Notes: generated by a model from the sequence alone, not told the origin. DNA of 64,000 nt from Patescibacterium sp964540895 (GCA_964540895.1 CAZIOP010000001.1:124001-188000), one strand, 5' to 3'. Positions 17,662 to 28,142 are shown, counted from the first letter of the stretch. Translations and numbers: made by a program.

Positions 17662-18594
17662 ATGAAAGAATATAATGCTGGAAGTAACGCCCAAGGAAAA
17701 CGAATTGATAGTTGGTTAGCAATTGAATTAGAGCAAACTCGAAGTCAGGTACAAAAAATGTTAGAGAAACAAGACATTGCAGTTGATGGTCGTATGGCAA
17801 CATCTCATTATATGTTAAAAGGTGGTGAGACAGTGACACTTACTGCAAAAAAAATTCAGGTAAGTAAACAAGAAGACACTACGGTCATAAAAAAGATTGA
17901 TCCGGTGAAAGTTATTGCTGAGACTTCTGATTATATTGTGATTAACAAGCCAGCTGGGCTAATGATGCATCCGGCTGAAGGTGCTGAAGGTCCAACCTTA
18001 GTTGATTGGTTGATGAAAAAATACCCAGCTATCGCTTCTATAGGAGAAGATCCAGCTCGTCCCGGTATTGTTCATCGTTTGGATCGAGATGTGAGTGGAC
18101 TTGTAGTGATTGCCAAGAATCAGACTTTTTTTGATAGCATCAAAGAACAGTTTAAAAAACGAACTGTGAAAAAGTTTTATGAAGCCTTAGTACATGGCAG
18201 TGATTTACCAGAAGTAGGGGACATTAATTTCAAGATTGAGCGTTCTAGTCAGGGTTATAAAATGGCCGCTAAACCAATTAACCAACCAGGAAAAACAGCT
18301 AAGACCTTATTTACTGTTATACAGCGTTTTCATAATTTCACGTTAGTAAAAGTACAAATCAAAACAGGACGAACTCACCAGATTCGAGCCCACTTTGCCG
18401 CTTATGGTCATCCAGTTGCTGGGGATGATTTATATGCTACTCCAAAGATTAAGACATTAAACAAAAAGTTAAATCTTGGTAGAATATTCTTAACGGCTAC
18501 GAATCTTTCCTTCACTGATAATCAAGGAGAGCTAAAAGAATTTTCACTACCATTACCAGCTGAATTACAACAGGTATTATCAACTCTAACTTAA
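17662..18594 (+). CDS. RluA-family pseudouridine synthase
   Basis: 310 residues. An N-terminal S4 RNA-binding domain (RIDSWLAIEL...RSQVQKMLEKQ) is followed by the RluA core with HRLDRDVSGLVVIAK, whose first Asp is the catalytic residue, and KTGRTHQIRAHFAA. RluD-like enzymes modify 23S rRNA; which uridine is hit here cannot be read from sequence. It is in a + strand run with short gaps. Confidence 0.92.
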   Translation: MKEYNAGSNAQGKRIDSWLAIELEQTRSQVQKMLEKQDIAVDGRMATSHYMLKGGETVTLTAKKIQVSKQEDTTVIKKIDPVKVIAETSDYIVINKPAGLMMHPAEGAEGPTLVDWLMKKYPAIASIGEDPARPGIVHRLDRDVSGLVVIAKNQTFFDSIKEQFKKRTVKKFYEALVHGSDLPEVGDINFKIERSSQGYKMAAKPINQPGKTAKTLFTVIQRFHNFTLVKVQIKTGRTHQIRAHFAAYGHPVAGDDLYATPKIKTLNKKLNLGRIFLTATNLSFTDNQGELKEFSLPLPAELQQVLSTLT

Positions 18595-18606
18595 TCTATA
18601 CTTGAT

Positions 18607-19176
18607 ATGATTGTTTCTTTTTCAGGTTCGGAAGGATCAGGCAAGTCAGGAATTGCTAAACGACTAGCAACGGAATTAGGTTGGCCATACTATGATATTG
18701 GTGGCATTCGTCGTGATATGGCAACTAAGAAAGGCCTGACTTTGGAAGAGTATAACCAACTAGGAGAGACGGATCCAAGCACTGATTTAGAAGTTGATAA
18801 TTATCAGACACAGTTAGGTCAAGATCAAGATAATTTTATTATTGTTGGTCGAACTTCCTGGCATTTTATCCCTCATTCATTAAAGATTTTTTTGTGGACA
18901 TCACTTGAAATTGGCGCTGAACGAATTTTTAATAATATGGCAAACCGAAATGAAGCTAGAAATATTAAAAATGTAGCTGATTTAATTACTGTTTTACGAC
19001 GACGTACTGAAAGTGATAGTTTTCGTTATCAAAAATATTTTTCTATTGATGTCTATGATCAATCTAACTACGATTGGTATTTAGATACCAACACTATAAC
19101 CGAAGAAGAAGCCTATCAACAGGTACGTAATTTTGTTCAAGAGCAAATAAACAGTGCGGGAGAGGGGTCGGTGTGA
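18607..19176 (+). CDS. Cytidylate kinase-like P-loop nucleotide kinase
   Basis: 189 residues. Walker A GSEGSGKSGIAKRLA at about 6-20, followed by LGWPYYDIGGIRRDMA and IIVGRTSWHF. This matches the compact AAA-type cytidylate-kinase-like family rather than the longer E. coli Cmk. Probable role: (d)CMP or related NMP phosphorylation. The stop is TGA, showing that TGA ends genes in this organism. Confidence 0.75.
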   Translation: MIVSFSGSEGSGKSGIAKRLATELGWPYYDIGGIRRDMATKKGLTLEEYNQLGETDPSTDLEVDNYQTQLGQDQDNFIIVGRTSWHFIPHSLKIFLWTSLEIGAERIFNNMANRNEARNIKNVADLITVLRRRTESDSFRYQKYFSIDVYDQSNYDWYLDTNTITEEEAYQQVRNFVQEQINSAGEGSV

Positions 19177-19182
19177 TATAAT
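19174..19182 (+). promoter_or_regulatory. Extended -10 promoter element before gap
   Basis: TGATATAAT overlaps the stop of the kinase gene. There is no good -35. It would give gap a leader of about 100 bases in which I see no known motif. Confidence 0.4.
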
Positions 19183-19289
19183 AAGACTATAAAATAAAAT
19201 TGAAAGTTTTGTGTCATTTGGTTGTAGTACTATAGAGCGGTCAGATGACTTACCTTTAATTTTCCTTACATTGGGTTAATATTAATCTT

Positions 19290-20297
19290 ATGAATATTGC
19301 AATTAATGGGTTTGGTCGGATTGGACGGGCAGTTTTTAAGGCTTTGCTTGATAAGCCAGGCGTTAGCATTGTTGCCATTAACGACTTAACTGACACTAAA
19401 ACCCTGGCTCATCTTTTAAAATATGATAGTTGTTATGGAATCTATGACACTAAGATTTCGTTTACTAAAAACTCGTTAATTGTTGGTGGAAAAATCTATC
19501 CAATTTTAGCTGAGAAAGAACCAACTGCCTTACCCTGGGCAAAATTGAAAGTTGATGTAGTAATTGAATCAACTGGTCGTTTTACAGACCGTGATCAAGC
19601 TAAGGCTCATATTACTGCTGGTGCCAAGAAAGTTTTATTATCAGCTCCTGGTAAAGGCGATGATATCAAAACCTACGTTATTGGTATTAATGAAGATAAG
19701 ATTAAGAAAGCTGATCAGATTATCTCCATGGCATCTTGTACCACTAACTGTTTAGGTCCAGTCACTGATTTGTTACGTCGTTCATATGGTATTGAAAAAG
19801 CCATTATGACAACGATTCATTCGTATACAGCTGATCAAAATTTAGTGGATGGCCCTCACAAAGATTTACGCCGTGCTCGGGCTGCAAATCTTAGTATGAT
19901 TCCAACAACAACAGGAGCAGCCATTGCTGTTACTAAAACTATTCCAACCCTGGCTGGTCGTTTTGATGGTTTGTCAGTGCGTGTGCCAACGCCAGTGGGC
20001 TCGCTCTGTGACGCAGTGTATGTCTTAAAAAAGAAAGTTACAGCTAAAGATGTTAATAAACTATTTCAGAAAGCTAGTCAGAGTAGTAAGTACCGCGGTA
20101 TCATTACTGTAACTGATGAACCATTAGTGTCAGCTGATATTGTTGGCAATCCCGCTAGCTCAATTATTGATCTAGCGTTAACAACCGTGATTGATGGCAA
20201 TCTTCTGAAAGTTATTTCCTGGTATGACAATGAATGGGGCTATAGCAACCGCTTAGCCGATTTATGTCTGTATATAGGTAGAAAGAAACTCTATTAA
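19290..20297 (+). CDS. gap: Glyceraldehyde-3-phosphate dehydrogenase
   Basis: 335 residues, full length. NAD-binding INGFGRIGRAVFKA at the N-terminus, the active site SMASCTTNCLGPV with the catalytic Cys near residue 153, TIHSYTADQNLVDGPHKDLRRARAA, and the C-terminal WYDNEWGYSNR. It oxidises glyceraldehyde-3-phosphate to 1,3-bisphosphoglycerate in glycolysis. It is followed after 15 bases by htrA. Confidence 0.97.
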   Translation: MNIAINGFGRIGRAVFKALLDKPGVSIVAINDLTDTKTLAHLLKYDSCYGIYDTKISFTKNSLIVGGKIYPILAEKEPTALPWAKLKVDVVIESTGRFTDRDQAKAHITAGAKKVLLSAPGKGDDIKTYVIGINEDKIKKADQIISMASCTTNCLGPVTDLLRRSYGIEKAIMTTIHSYTADQNLVDGPHKDLRRARAANLSMIPTTTGAAIAVTKTIPTLAGRFDGLSVRVPTPVGSLCDAVYVLKKKVTAKDVNKLFQKASQSSKYRGIITVTDEPLVSADIVGNPASSIIDLALTTVIDGNLLKVISWYDNEWGYSNRLADLCLYIGRKKLY

Positions 20298-20312
20298 TCT
20301 ATAAGAACTAAT

Positions 20313-21560
20313 ATGTATAATCAAGAAAAACGTAATTTTTTTCTATTATTGTTGATTTCAATTATTATTAGTGGTGTGGTAGGAGGCTTATCTGGTTTTA
20401 TGGCGGCTGATAGCGTTGCTAAAAGTGGTCATTTTGTTGATCGTTTAGGTAAGCTTATCGCTGGCCAGCTACCCTTAACATCAATAACTCCAGCTAGTAA
20501 TGAACCAATTGTCGCCATGGTAGATCGAGTATCACCAGCTGTAGTAAGTATTATTATTTCTAAAGACTTACCAAAAATTGATCAACGAATTGGTTCAAAC
20601 GATTTTTTCCGTCAATTTTTTGGCCCTGATTTTGATTCTTTTTTTGGACCAACACCAGGTAATAATAACCCATCAAATGGTCCGACTGAAAAACAACAAA
20701 TAGGTAGTGGTAGTGGCTTTATTGTTTCTAAAGATGGTTTTGTTGTGACAAATAGACATGTGGTAGCTGATGAAGCCGCTGAATATACAATTGTAACGAG
20801 CAAAGGTGATCGTCATACTGCCAAAGTACTGGGACGAGATCCAGTCAATGATTTAGCTATTTTGAAAATTGAAGGTGATGATTTCCCGTTTCTTAATTTA
20901 GGCACGAGTGATCAGTTAAAGCCAGGTCAAAGTGTCGTAGCGATTGGTAATGCCTTAGGTGAATTCAGCAATACGGTTTCAACGGGAGTTATCTCAGGTT
21001 TAGCTCGCTCTATCAATGCTTCTAGCGGTGGAGGAGCTAGTGAGCGGTTAATTGGACTTATTCAAACCGATGCCTCCATTAACCCAGGAAATTCCGGTGG
21101 ACCATTATTAAACTTACAGGGCGAGGTTATAGGTATTAATGTGGCTATTGCCCAAGGTGCTCAAAATATTGGCTTTGCTATTCCAATTAATCAAGCCAAA
21201 GCTACGATTGATAGTGTTCGCCAAAATGGTAAATTAATTAGACCGTATTTAGGAGTGAGATATGTAATTATTAACGAAGAAGTAGCCAAAGCCCAGAAGT
21301 TGAGTAAAGATTATGGTGCTTGGATTGTAAAAGGTGACTTACTAGGTGAAGTAGCGGTGGTAGCTGATTCGCCAGCTGCTAAAGCTGGGCTACAAGAAAA
21401 TGATATTATCTTAGAAGTAAATGACAAGAAAATTACTGAAGATAATCCCTTAGCAACAGTAATTAGTTTAGCCAAGCCTGGTGACAAGCTAGATTTAAAG
21501 GTCTGGCGTAGTGGTAAAGAACGAAAGATTACTGTCACTTTAGAAGAAATGAAGCTATAA
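20313..21560 (+). CDS. HtrA/DegP-like serine protease with PDZ domain
   Basis: 415 residues. N-terminal membrane anchor (residues 9-31), Gly/Asn/Pro-rich linker, trypsin-like domain with His in VTNRHVVADE, Asp in VNDLAILKI and Ser in NPGNSGGPLL, then a single C-terminal PDZ domain (about 325-410). Probable extracytoplasmic quality-control protease. A DegS-like single-PDZ layout is seen. It lies between gap and prfB in a close + strand run. Confidence 0.92.
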   Translation: MYNQEKRNFFLLLLISIIISGVVGGLSGFMAADSVAKSGHFVDRLGKLIAGQLPLTSITPASNEPIVAMVDRVSPAVVSIIISKDLPKIDQRIGSNDFFRQFFGPDFDSFFGPTPGNNNPSNGPTEKQQIGSGSGFIVSKDGFVVTNRHVVADEAAEYTIVTSKGDRHTAKVLGRDPVNDLAILKIEGDDFPFLNLGTSDQLKPGQSVVAIGNALGEFSNTVSTGVISGLARSINASSGGGASERLIGLIQTDASINPGNSGGPLLNLQGEVIGINVAIAQGAQNIGFAIPINQAKATIDSVRQNGKLIRPYLGVRYVIINEEVAKAQKLSKDYGAWIVKGDLLGEVAVVADSPAAKAGLQENDIILEVNDKKITEDNPLATVISLAKPGDKLDLKVWRSGKERKITVTLEEMKL

Positions 21561-21567
21561 TTACACG

Positions 21568-22663
21568 ATGGAAAATATTCTAAAACAGACTGAAGATTTG
21601 CGTGAGCGAATCCTGGAAACATGGAGGTTACTTTGACCTGGATCGTAAAGCTACTCAAGCCGGTTCACTACGATTAGAAATGAATCAACCAACGTTTTGG
21701 GATGATCGAGAAAGGGCTGTGGAAGTTAGTCAAACCGCCGAGAGTATTGAGCAGGAAATTGATAGTTGGAAGAATTTATTGAACGATGTTCGTCAGTTAG
21801 AAGAATTAATTGCCTTGTCATCAGAACAAGGTGATACCAGTTTAGAAGAAGAATCACAAACACAGTTCAAGCTTCTACAGAAGAAGTTTGAGGAGTTAGA
21901 ATTTACTATTTTATTCTCAGGTGAATATGACAGCAGTAATGCTATTGTCTCCTTGCATGCTGGTACAGGAGGAGTAGATGCTCAAGATTGGACCCAGATG
22001 TTAGAGCGAATGTATTTACGTTTGGCTGAAAATCACAAGTGGAAAACTGAGATCATTGATCGAACTATGGGTAATGAAGCTGGCGTGAAGAGTGTGACGT
22101 TTAATGTTAAGGGTCGTCAGGCTTATGGCTACTTAAAAGCTGAAGCAGGCGTTCATCGCTTAGTCCGTATTTCTCCTTTTGATTCTGAAGGTATGCGTCA
22201 TACCTCATTTGCGTTAGTAGAAGTTCTGCCGGAGTTGCCAGATAATGCTGGTGTTGAGGTAAAACCAGAAGACGTTAAAGTAGAATTTTTTCGCTCATCA
22301 GGCCCAGGCGGACAGAACGTTAATAAAACATCCAGTGCGGTACGGTTATTACATATCCCAACAGGGATTGTGGTGTCTACTCAAACAGAACGCTCTCAGC
22401 ACCAAAATCGTGAGTTAGCTATGAAGATTTTACGAGCTAAATTACACCAATTACAAATAAACAATCGAGCTGATGAAAATGCTGCTATCCGGGGCAAACA
22501 TGAACAAGCGGCCTGGGGCAAACAGATTAGGTCATATGTACTTCAACCATATCAGTTGGTGAAAGATCACCGTACTGGGTATGAAGAAACTGATGTGGGT
22601 GCAGTTTTAAATGGTGAGATTGAAGGCTTTATGGAAGCGTATTTAAGGAGTAAAGCCAAATAA
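21568..22663 (+). CDS. prfB: Peptide chain release factor 2, programmed +1 frameshift
   Basis: The true start is ATG 21568, seven bases after htrA. 22 codons lead to an in-frame TGA (21634-21636) in the context GGAGG-TTA-CTT-TGA-C, matching the classic RF2 slippery site with an internal Shine-Dalgarno three bases before CTT. A +1 shift on CTT T continues as DLDRKATQAG, giving about 364 residues. The downstream frame has the RF2 recognition motif SPF (ISPFDSEGMRHTS) and the catalytic GGQ (SSGPGGQNVNKTSSAVR). RF2 ends translation at UGA and UAA and limits its own synthesis through this shift. Annotating from the downstream ATG or GTG would miss the first domain. Confidence 0.95.
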
Positions 22664-22718
22664 ATATTTGGAGTAGTAAAAAATAATAATATATCCCTCT
22701 GTCATAAAATTTGTGTTT

Positions 22719-24131
22719 ATGAAGGAGGAGTTTTTGCTTAAAGGTCAGGCAATTACGTTTACTTGTCTGGGATTTACTCTTGGGATTAGCGTTTTTTCGT
22801 TTGGACAGATATTGCCTCAATTGTGGTGTTTAAGCTTAGTGATATTATTTTATTTTGTATTATTAATTTCTAATAGAAAAAAGAAGTTAATAATTTCATT
22901 GATTTCGGTTAGCTTGATGGGGTTTTTTCTAGCTGGTTGGCGATATGGATTAAGTTATCCAGTAATTAATCAAGATCGCATTAGTTTTTATAATGGACAA
23001 ACTATTTTGTTTAGTGGAATTATTAGCAAAGAGTCGATTGAAAAAGCTAAAGGGTGGCAGTTAACAATTTCAGAAATTGAAAAAGTTGTTGATAATAAGT
23101 TGGTTAAAGGCAAGGTGTTAGTAAATGCTCCTTTGTTACCTGTATATACTTATGGCGATCGATTGAAAATTACGTGTAAACTAGAAGCTCCAGAAAGTAA
23201 GGAGTTTTCGTATGATCGATATCTTGCTCGTTATGGAATCTATAGTGTTTGTTATAGACCTAATATTGCTTTGATAGATCATGGGCAAGGGAAGATATGG
23301 TATCAATGGATTCTTGCAGTGAAAAGAGAAGCTTACAGGACAGCTCAGAGAAACTTACCTGAGCCAACTGCTTCGTTAGCATTGCCAGTAGTGTTTGGTG
23401 GAGGACAAACAATACCTGAAGATATTACTGATGATTTTCGACGAACGGGCTTAACCCACATCATGGCTGTCTCAGGCTTTAATGTTAGTCTTATTACAGT
23501 TTTGATTGGACTTGGATTAAATACACTTGGTTTACGAAGAAGAACTAGTTTTTATATTACTAGTTTGATTATTATTGCTTATATTATTATGGTTGGAGCA
23601 CCTGCCTCAGCTGTACGAGCTGGAGTGATGAGTTTGTTTTTATTATTTGCTGTAACTGTACAGCGGTTGGTTAGTTTACCTAGATCAGTTCTATTGGTAG
23701 CTGTCATGACCCTGGTAGTAAATCCACGATTACTGCGTGATGATATTGGTTGGCAACTATCATTCTTGGCAATTCTTGGACTTATCTATCTTCATCCTTT
23801 GATTCAAAAAGGTGGAATGAAGATAAGTAAGGGTAGAGGAAAGTTTGTGATTGAAGCCTTAGCTGCCACCATAGCAGCACAAATTGCCACTGCTCCCGTG
23901 ATTTTATATAACTTTGGTCAATTCTCAGTGATTGCACCTTTAGCTAATTTGTTAGTGGTGTGGGTTGTTCCAATACTCACAATTACAATGATGGCTTCGT
24001 TAACATTAACAGCATTACTTCCATCTCTTGGATTATTCTTCTTTTTTCCTTGTTTTGTAATGGTGAAATATATCTTTTTTGTGGTACAAATCTTGAGTGG
24101 AGTAGGGTGGGCGAGTGTAGAAATTGAGTAA
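22719..24131 (+). CDS. ComEC/Rec2 membrane (channel) domain protein
   Basis: About 470 residues. N-terminal hydrophobic helices, an OB-like DUF4131 region (FSGIISKESIEKAKGWQ), then the competence domain with GGGQTIPEDITDDFRRTGLTHIMAVSGFNVSLI and many transmembrane helices. ComEC imports single-stranded DNA during transformation. The C-terminal metallo-beta-lactamase domain is missing here and occurs as a separate gene at 39645. ATG 22719 preferred; an in-frame GTG lies at 22713. Confidence 0.85.
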   Translation: MKEEFLLKGQAITFTCLGFTLGISVFSFGQILPQLWCLSLVILFYFVLLISNRKKKLIISLISVSLMGFFLAGWRYGLSYPVINQDRISFYNGQTILFSGIISKESIEKAKGWQLTISEIEKVVDNKLVKGKVLVNAPLLPVYTYGDRLKITCKLEAPESKEFSYDRYLARYGIYSVCYRPNIALIDHGQGKIWYQWILAVKREAYRTAQRNLPEPTASLALPVVFGGGQTIPEDITDDFRRTGLTHIMAVSGFNVSLITVLIGLGLNTLGLRRRTSFYITSLIIIAYIIMVGAPASAVRAGVMSLFLLFAVTVQRLVSLPRSVLLVAVMTLVVNPRLLRDDIGWQLSFLAILGLIYLHPLIQKGGMKISKGRGKFVIEALAATIAAQIATAPVILYNFGQFSVIAPLANLLVVWVVPILTITMMASLTLTALLPSLGLFFFFPCFVMVKYIFFVVQILSGVGWASVEIE

Positions 24132-24133
24132 TA

Positions 24134-25429
24134 TTAAGCAACAAGACTTTTAATCTTTTTAACTGCACTGGAGAGTGAGGCAGTTATTTGCTTGCCAGAT
24201 TTCATATTCTTGATCGTCACTTGTCTCTTTTTTTCTTCATTTTCACCACAGAGTAAGACAAATGGAATACCAAGTTTATTCGCATAACTTAGTTGCTTAG
24301 CTGGTTTAGCAGCTCCAGGATATATTTCAACGTTAATATTATTGTCTCGCAGTAATGAAGCTACTTCAAAACAGTATGGTAGTAGGTTTTCACTGAAAAC
24401 TATAATTAAGGCTTGAGCTGGACTAGAAGGTCCAGTATTTTTTTCTTTGATAACGCTAAATAGTCGAGAAAGACCAATTGAGGCACCAACTCCTGATAAT
24501 TTTTCTTTACTGTAGTGACTGACTAAATTATCATATCGTCCACCTGATCCAACACTACTTCTGTTACCTAAAAGAAACATTTCGAAAACTACTCCGGTAT
24601 AGTAATCAAAACCACGAGCAATTCTTAAATCAAATATATATTCTGAAGGCTTCATGCCGCTAGCCTTCAAAAGTTTTCCTAGTTCTTCAAGATTTTGTAT
24701 GGCATTATTAAACTCTGATTGATTGATTCCAAGATCTGAAAGCTGTTTAGTAACTTCCTTGGTAGTTCCTTGAATGGAAACTAGTGACAAGATGTCTTTA
24801 CTATCTTTATTTGATAGACCAGCTTTTTTTAATTCATTACTTATTTCTGATCCAGAAAGTTTATCCATCTTGTCTATAGCTCGTAATACATCCGTAGATA
24901 GACGGTCTAGTTTTCGATCAGCTAGAAAACCGCCAATTATACCTCGATGACTGATTCTAAAGGTAATATTTTTTAGACCCAAGGATTGGTAAGCATTGCG
25001 AGCTGCTAAAATTACCTCTGCTTCTGCTATAACACTGTCTGTGCCTATTATATCGACATCACATTGATAGAATTGACGAAATCTACCAGCTTGTGGTTTT
25101 TCAGCACGCCAGACTTCCTGAATTTGATAGCGACGAAAAGGGAACGCTAGTTCATGATAGTGTTCAGCTGCATATCGAGCCAGCGGTACAGTTAAATCAA
25201 AACGCAAGGCATAGTCAGTATCACCTTTAGTAAAGCGATAGACTTGTTTGGCTGTTTCGCCATCTTCTTTTGCTAAGAGAACATCAGCTAATTCTAAGGC
25301 AGAGGTTTCCAGGGGAGTAAAGCCTGATAATTCGTAGGCAGTTCTGATACGGGAGACCATGGCATTAAAGGCAATCTGATCTTTAGGCAATAATTCATTA
25401 AAGCCTGGGGGAGTTTTGGGAGTAATCAT
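24134..25429 (-). CDS. hisS: Histidine--tRNA ligase
   Basis: 431 residues. Class II core with motif 2 (FRRYQIQEVWRAEKPQAGRFRQFYQCDVDIIG), the histidine-specific RIARGFDYYTGVVFE and motif 3 (GGRYDNLVSHY, GVGASIGLSRL), then a C-terminal anticodon-binding domain. It is convergent with the comEC gene, with a two-base gap, and divergent from valS. Confidence 0.96.
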   Translation of the reverse strand: MITPKTPPGFNELLPKDQIAFNAMVSRIRTAYELSGFTPLETSALELADVLLAKEDGETAKQVYRFTKGDTDYALRFDLTVPLARYAAEHYHELAFPFRRYQIQEVWRAEKPQAGRFRQFYQCDVDIIGTDSVIAEAEVILAARNAYQSLGLKNITFRISHRGIIGGFLADRKLDRLSTDVLRAIDKMDKLSGSEISNELKKAGLSNKDSKDILSLVSIQGTTKEVTKQLSDLGINQSEFNNAIQNLEELGKLLKASGMKPSEYIFDLRIARGFDYYTGVVFEMFLLGNRSSVGSGGRYDNLVSHYSKEKLSGVGASIGLSRLFSVIKEKNTGPSSPAQALIIVFSENLLPYCFEVASLLRDNNINVEIYPGAAKPAKQLSYANKLGIPFVLLCGENEEKKRQVTIKNMKSGKQITASLSSAVKKIKSLVA

Positions 25430-25438
25430 AATGGCTTA

Positions 25439-25467
25439 ATTTTATCTGAAATAAGACAATTTCGCAA
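25439..25467 (-). promoter_or_regulatory. Promoter of hisS
   Basis: On the - strand: TTGCGA, 17-base spacer, TAAAAT, close to the hisS ATG. Confidence 0.5.
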
Positions 25468-25520
25468 TTTTTCAGGCTTGCCAAAAGCCTAAAAATCAGT
25501 GTACAGTTAGGAGGAATACT

Positions 25521-28142
25521 ATGTCTCTATTACCTAAGAACTATAATCCAGGAGAGCATGAAGACGGAGTAAACAGTCGCTGGCTGAAGTCCGGTTTTTT
25601 TAATCCTGATAATTTGGATTTACCAGCTACAGCTCCTTCGTATACGATTATTTTACCTCCACCAAACGTCACAGACCGCCTTCATTTAGGTCATGCTTCA
25701 ATGCTAGCTATTCAGGACTTATTGGTTCGTTTTCATCGTATGAATGGCTACCGCACCTTATGGTTGCCCGGTACAGATCATGCCGCTATTGCTACGTCAG
25801 CAGTAGTTGAAAAAAGGATTTATAAAGAAGAAGGAAAGACTCGTCATGATCTTGGCCGGGAAGAGTTCTTGAACCGTGTAACTAGTTTTGCCAAAGAAAA
25901 TCAAACCACTATTCTTGAACAGATAAAAAGTTTTGGTTCTTCGCTTGATTGGTCACGTCTGGCTTTTACACTTGATGAAACCAGGCAACAGGCCGTTAGG
26001 CAGATGTTTGTTGATATGTATGAAGCTGGAGCTATATACCGAGGTGAACGTATTGTTAATTGGTGTCCTCATTGCCAGTCCACTTTAGCTGATGATGAAG
26101 TGGAATATCGTGAAGAAAAAACAATATTATATACATTCACATATTGGCCTGGTTTTCCTATAGCTATTTCTTCAACTAGACCAGAAACTAAGTTAGGGGA
26201 TACAGCAGTAGCAGTTAATCCAAGCGATGAACGGTATAAGCAATATATTGGACAAGAGTTCTCTGGTGAATTTTGTGGGCAGGTTTTGACTATAAAAATT
26301 ATTGCTGACAGGGAAGTTGATATGAATTTTGGAACAGGTGCTTTGGGTGTAACTCCAGCTCACTCACATAGTGATTGGCGAATGGCTGAAGAACATAATT
26401 TACCAATTATCAAAGTTATTGATGAAACAGGTAATATTACTTCTGGTTTTGGTTCATATTCTGGTTTATCAGTTAAGAAAGCTAGAGAGGCAATAGTAGC
26501 AGAATTACAAGCTAATAATTTAATTACCAAGGAAGAAGAGATTACTCATAATCTTTCTGTTTGTTATCGTTGTGGCACGGCTATTGAACCATTACCATCA
26601 AAACAATGGTTTATAGCTGTTGGTAAGCCACTGGAAAGATTAGGCGGTAAATCTTTAAAGGAAAAAGCTTTAGAGGTTTCAGAAAATGGTGATATTTCCT
26701 TTACCCCTGATCGTTTTAAAAAACGCTATGAAGATTGGATGAAGAATTTACGCGATTGGTGTATTAGTCGTCAGATTTGGTTTGGTCATTCCATTCCTGT
26801 CTGGTATCGAGGTGAAGAAATATATGTTGGCGTAGAAGCTCCAGAAGGAAAAGATTGGAAGCAAGATACTGACACCTTAGATACTTGGTTTTCATCTGGT
26901 ATGTGGACTTTTTCAACTCTTGGTTGGCCTAGTAACTTTGTAGGTAATAAAAAAGCAGCCGATATAGCCAAGTTTCATCCGACTGATGTGTTGGAAACAG
27001 GTTATGAAATTATCACTCTTTGGGTGTCACGTATGATTATGATGTCCTTGTTTGCTTTGGATGAGATTCCGTTCAAGCAGGTATATTTACATGGCATGGT
27101 ACTTGATGCAGAAGGGAAAAAAATGAGTAAGAGTAAGGGGAATGGTATTGATCCAATGGTGGTTAGTAAAGAATATGGTACAGATGCTGTTCGTTTAGCT
27201 TTGCTATTAGGTAATACCCCGGGTATTGATGTTCGTTTAAGTGAAGAAAAGATCGCTAGTTTTAGAAATTTCACAAACAAGCTGTGGAATATCAGCCGTT
27301 ATATAATGAGTCAAACTGAGAATGATAATACTTCTGATAATACATTAACCTTATCAGATCGGTTTATTATGTCTCGTTTACAGACCACTATTAAAGATGT
27401 TACTACCAAAATTACTGACCTTGATTTTGCCGGGGCTGGTGAAAGTCTACGCTCCTTTACGTTGGATGATTTAGCTGATTGGTATATAGAGGCTAGTAAG
27501 TTTGAGAATTCTTCTGCCTCCTTTCAGATTCTAAAAGACATATTAGAAACAATTTTAAAACTATGGCATCCCTTTATGCCGTTTGTCACTGAAGTTATTT
27601 GGCAAGAACTAAAATCAAAAGAAACATTGTTGTTAGTATCAGCATGGCCAGAAATACAAGAAGACAAACTAAACAAGGAGGCAGAAGAGCAGTTTAACGT
27701 AATTAAAGATGTAATTTCTGCAATTAGAAATCTACGAAGTGAACATAAAATTGAGCCTAGTCAAAAGTTAAAGACTGTTATATACGCAGGAAAATCTACT
27801 GGACTATTAACAGAGTCGAAAAATATCATTTCTTCTTTGCGTACTGGCGTTGGAGATCTGGAAATTATGAAAACAGGTGCTCCTCTTGCTAATACGTTGT
27901 TGACATCAACACACGGTATAGAAATATATTTAGAAACTATAGTTAATAGTGAGACAGAGCGAATACGTTTAACCAAAGAAATTGAACATGTACAAAAAGG
28001 TATTACAGTTAGTGAGCAAAAGTTATCTAATCCAGAATTTACTGACAAAGCACCGGCTAATATTATTGCTCAAGAAGAAAAAAAATTACAAGATTATCGA
28101 ATTAATTTAAAAAAATTTCAAGAACAATTAAAAAATATCTAA
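25521..28142 (+). CDS. valS: Valine--tRNA ligase
   Basis: 873 residues. Class I signatures: HLGHAS (HIGH) near residue 51 and KMSKSKGNG near 533. A CP1 editing domain (about 200-350), CWISRQIWFGHSIPVW-like core, anticodon-binding helices and a C-terminal coiled coil (about 810-873) that ends slightly short of long ValRS forms. It has a strong Shine-Dalgarno (AGGAGG), unlike most synthetase genes in this window. The hairpin AGGCTT-GCCAA-AAGCCT just upstream (25474-25490) is small and not a T-box. Confidence 0.96.
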   Translation: MSLLPKNYNPGEHEDGVNSRWLKSGFFNPDNLDLPATAPSYTIILPPPNVTDRLHLGHASMLAIQDLLVRFHRMNGYRTLWLPGTDHAAIATSAVVEKRIYKEEGKTRHDLGREEFLNRVTSFAKENQTTILEQIKSFGSSLDWSRLAFTLDETRQQAVRQMFVDMYEAGAIYRGERIVNWCPHCQSTLADDEVEYREEKTILYTFTYWPGFPIAISSTRPETKLGDTAVAVNPSDERYKQYIGQEFSGEFCGQVLTIKIIADREVDMNFGTGALGVTPAHSHSDWRMAEEHNLPIIKVIDETGNITSGFGSYSGLSVKKAREAIVAELQANNLITKEEEITHNLSVCYRCGTAIEPLPSKQWFIAVGKPLERLGGKSLKEKALEVSENGDISFTPDRFKKRYEDWMKNLRDWCISRQIWFGHSIPVWYRGEEIYVGVEAPEGKDWKQDTDTLDTWFSSGMWTFSTLGWPSNFVGNKKAADIAKFHPTDVLETGYEIITLWVSRMIMMSLFALDEIPFKQVYLHGMVLDAEGKKMSKSKGNGIDPMVVSKEYGTDAVRLALLLGNTPGIDVRLSEEKIASFRNFTNKLWNISRYIMSQTENDNTSDNTLTLSDRFIMSRLQTTIKDVTTKITDLDFAGAGESLRSFTLDDLADWYIEASKFENSSASFQILKDILETILKLWHPFMPFVTEVIWQELKSKETLLLVSAWPEIQEDKLNKEAEEQFNVIKDVISAIRNLRSEHKIEPSQKLKTVIYAGKSTGLLTESKNIISSLRTGVGDLEIMKTGAPLANTLLTSTHGIEIYLETIVNSETERIRLTKEIEHVQKGITVSEQKLSNPEFTDKAPANIIAQEEKKLQDYRINLKKFQEQLKNI

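Noticed and set aside
25468..25520. Second T-box upstream of valS
   Set aside because: Only a six-pair hairpin is present; no AGGTGGNACCGCG core and no terminator-antiterminator pair.
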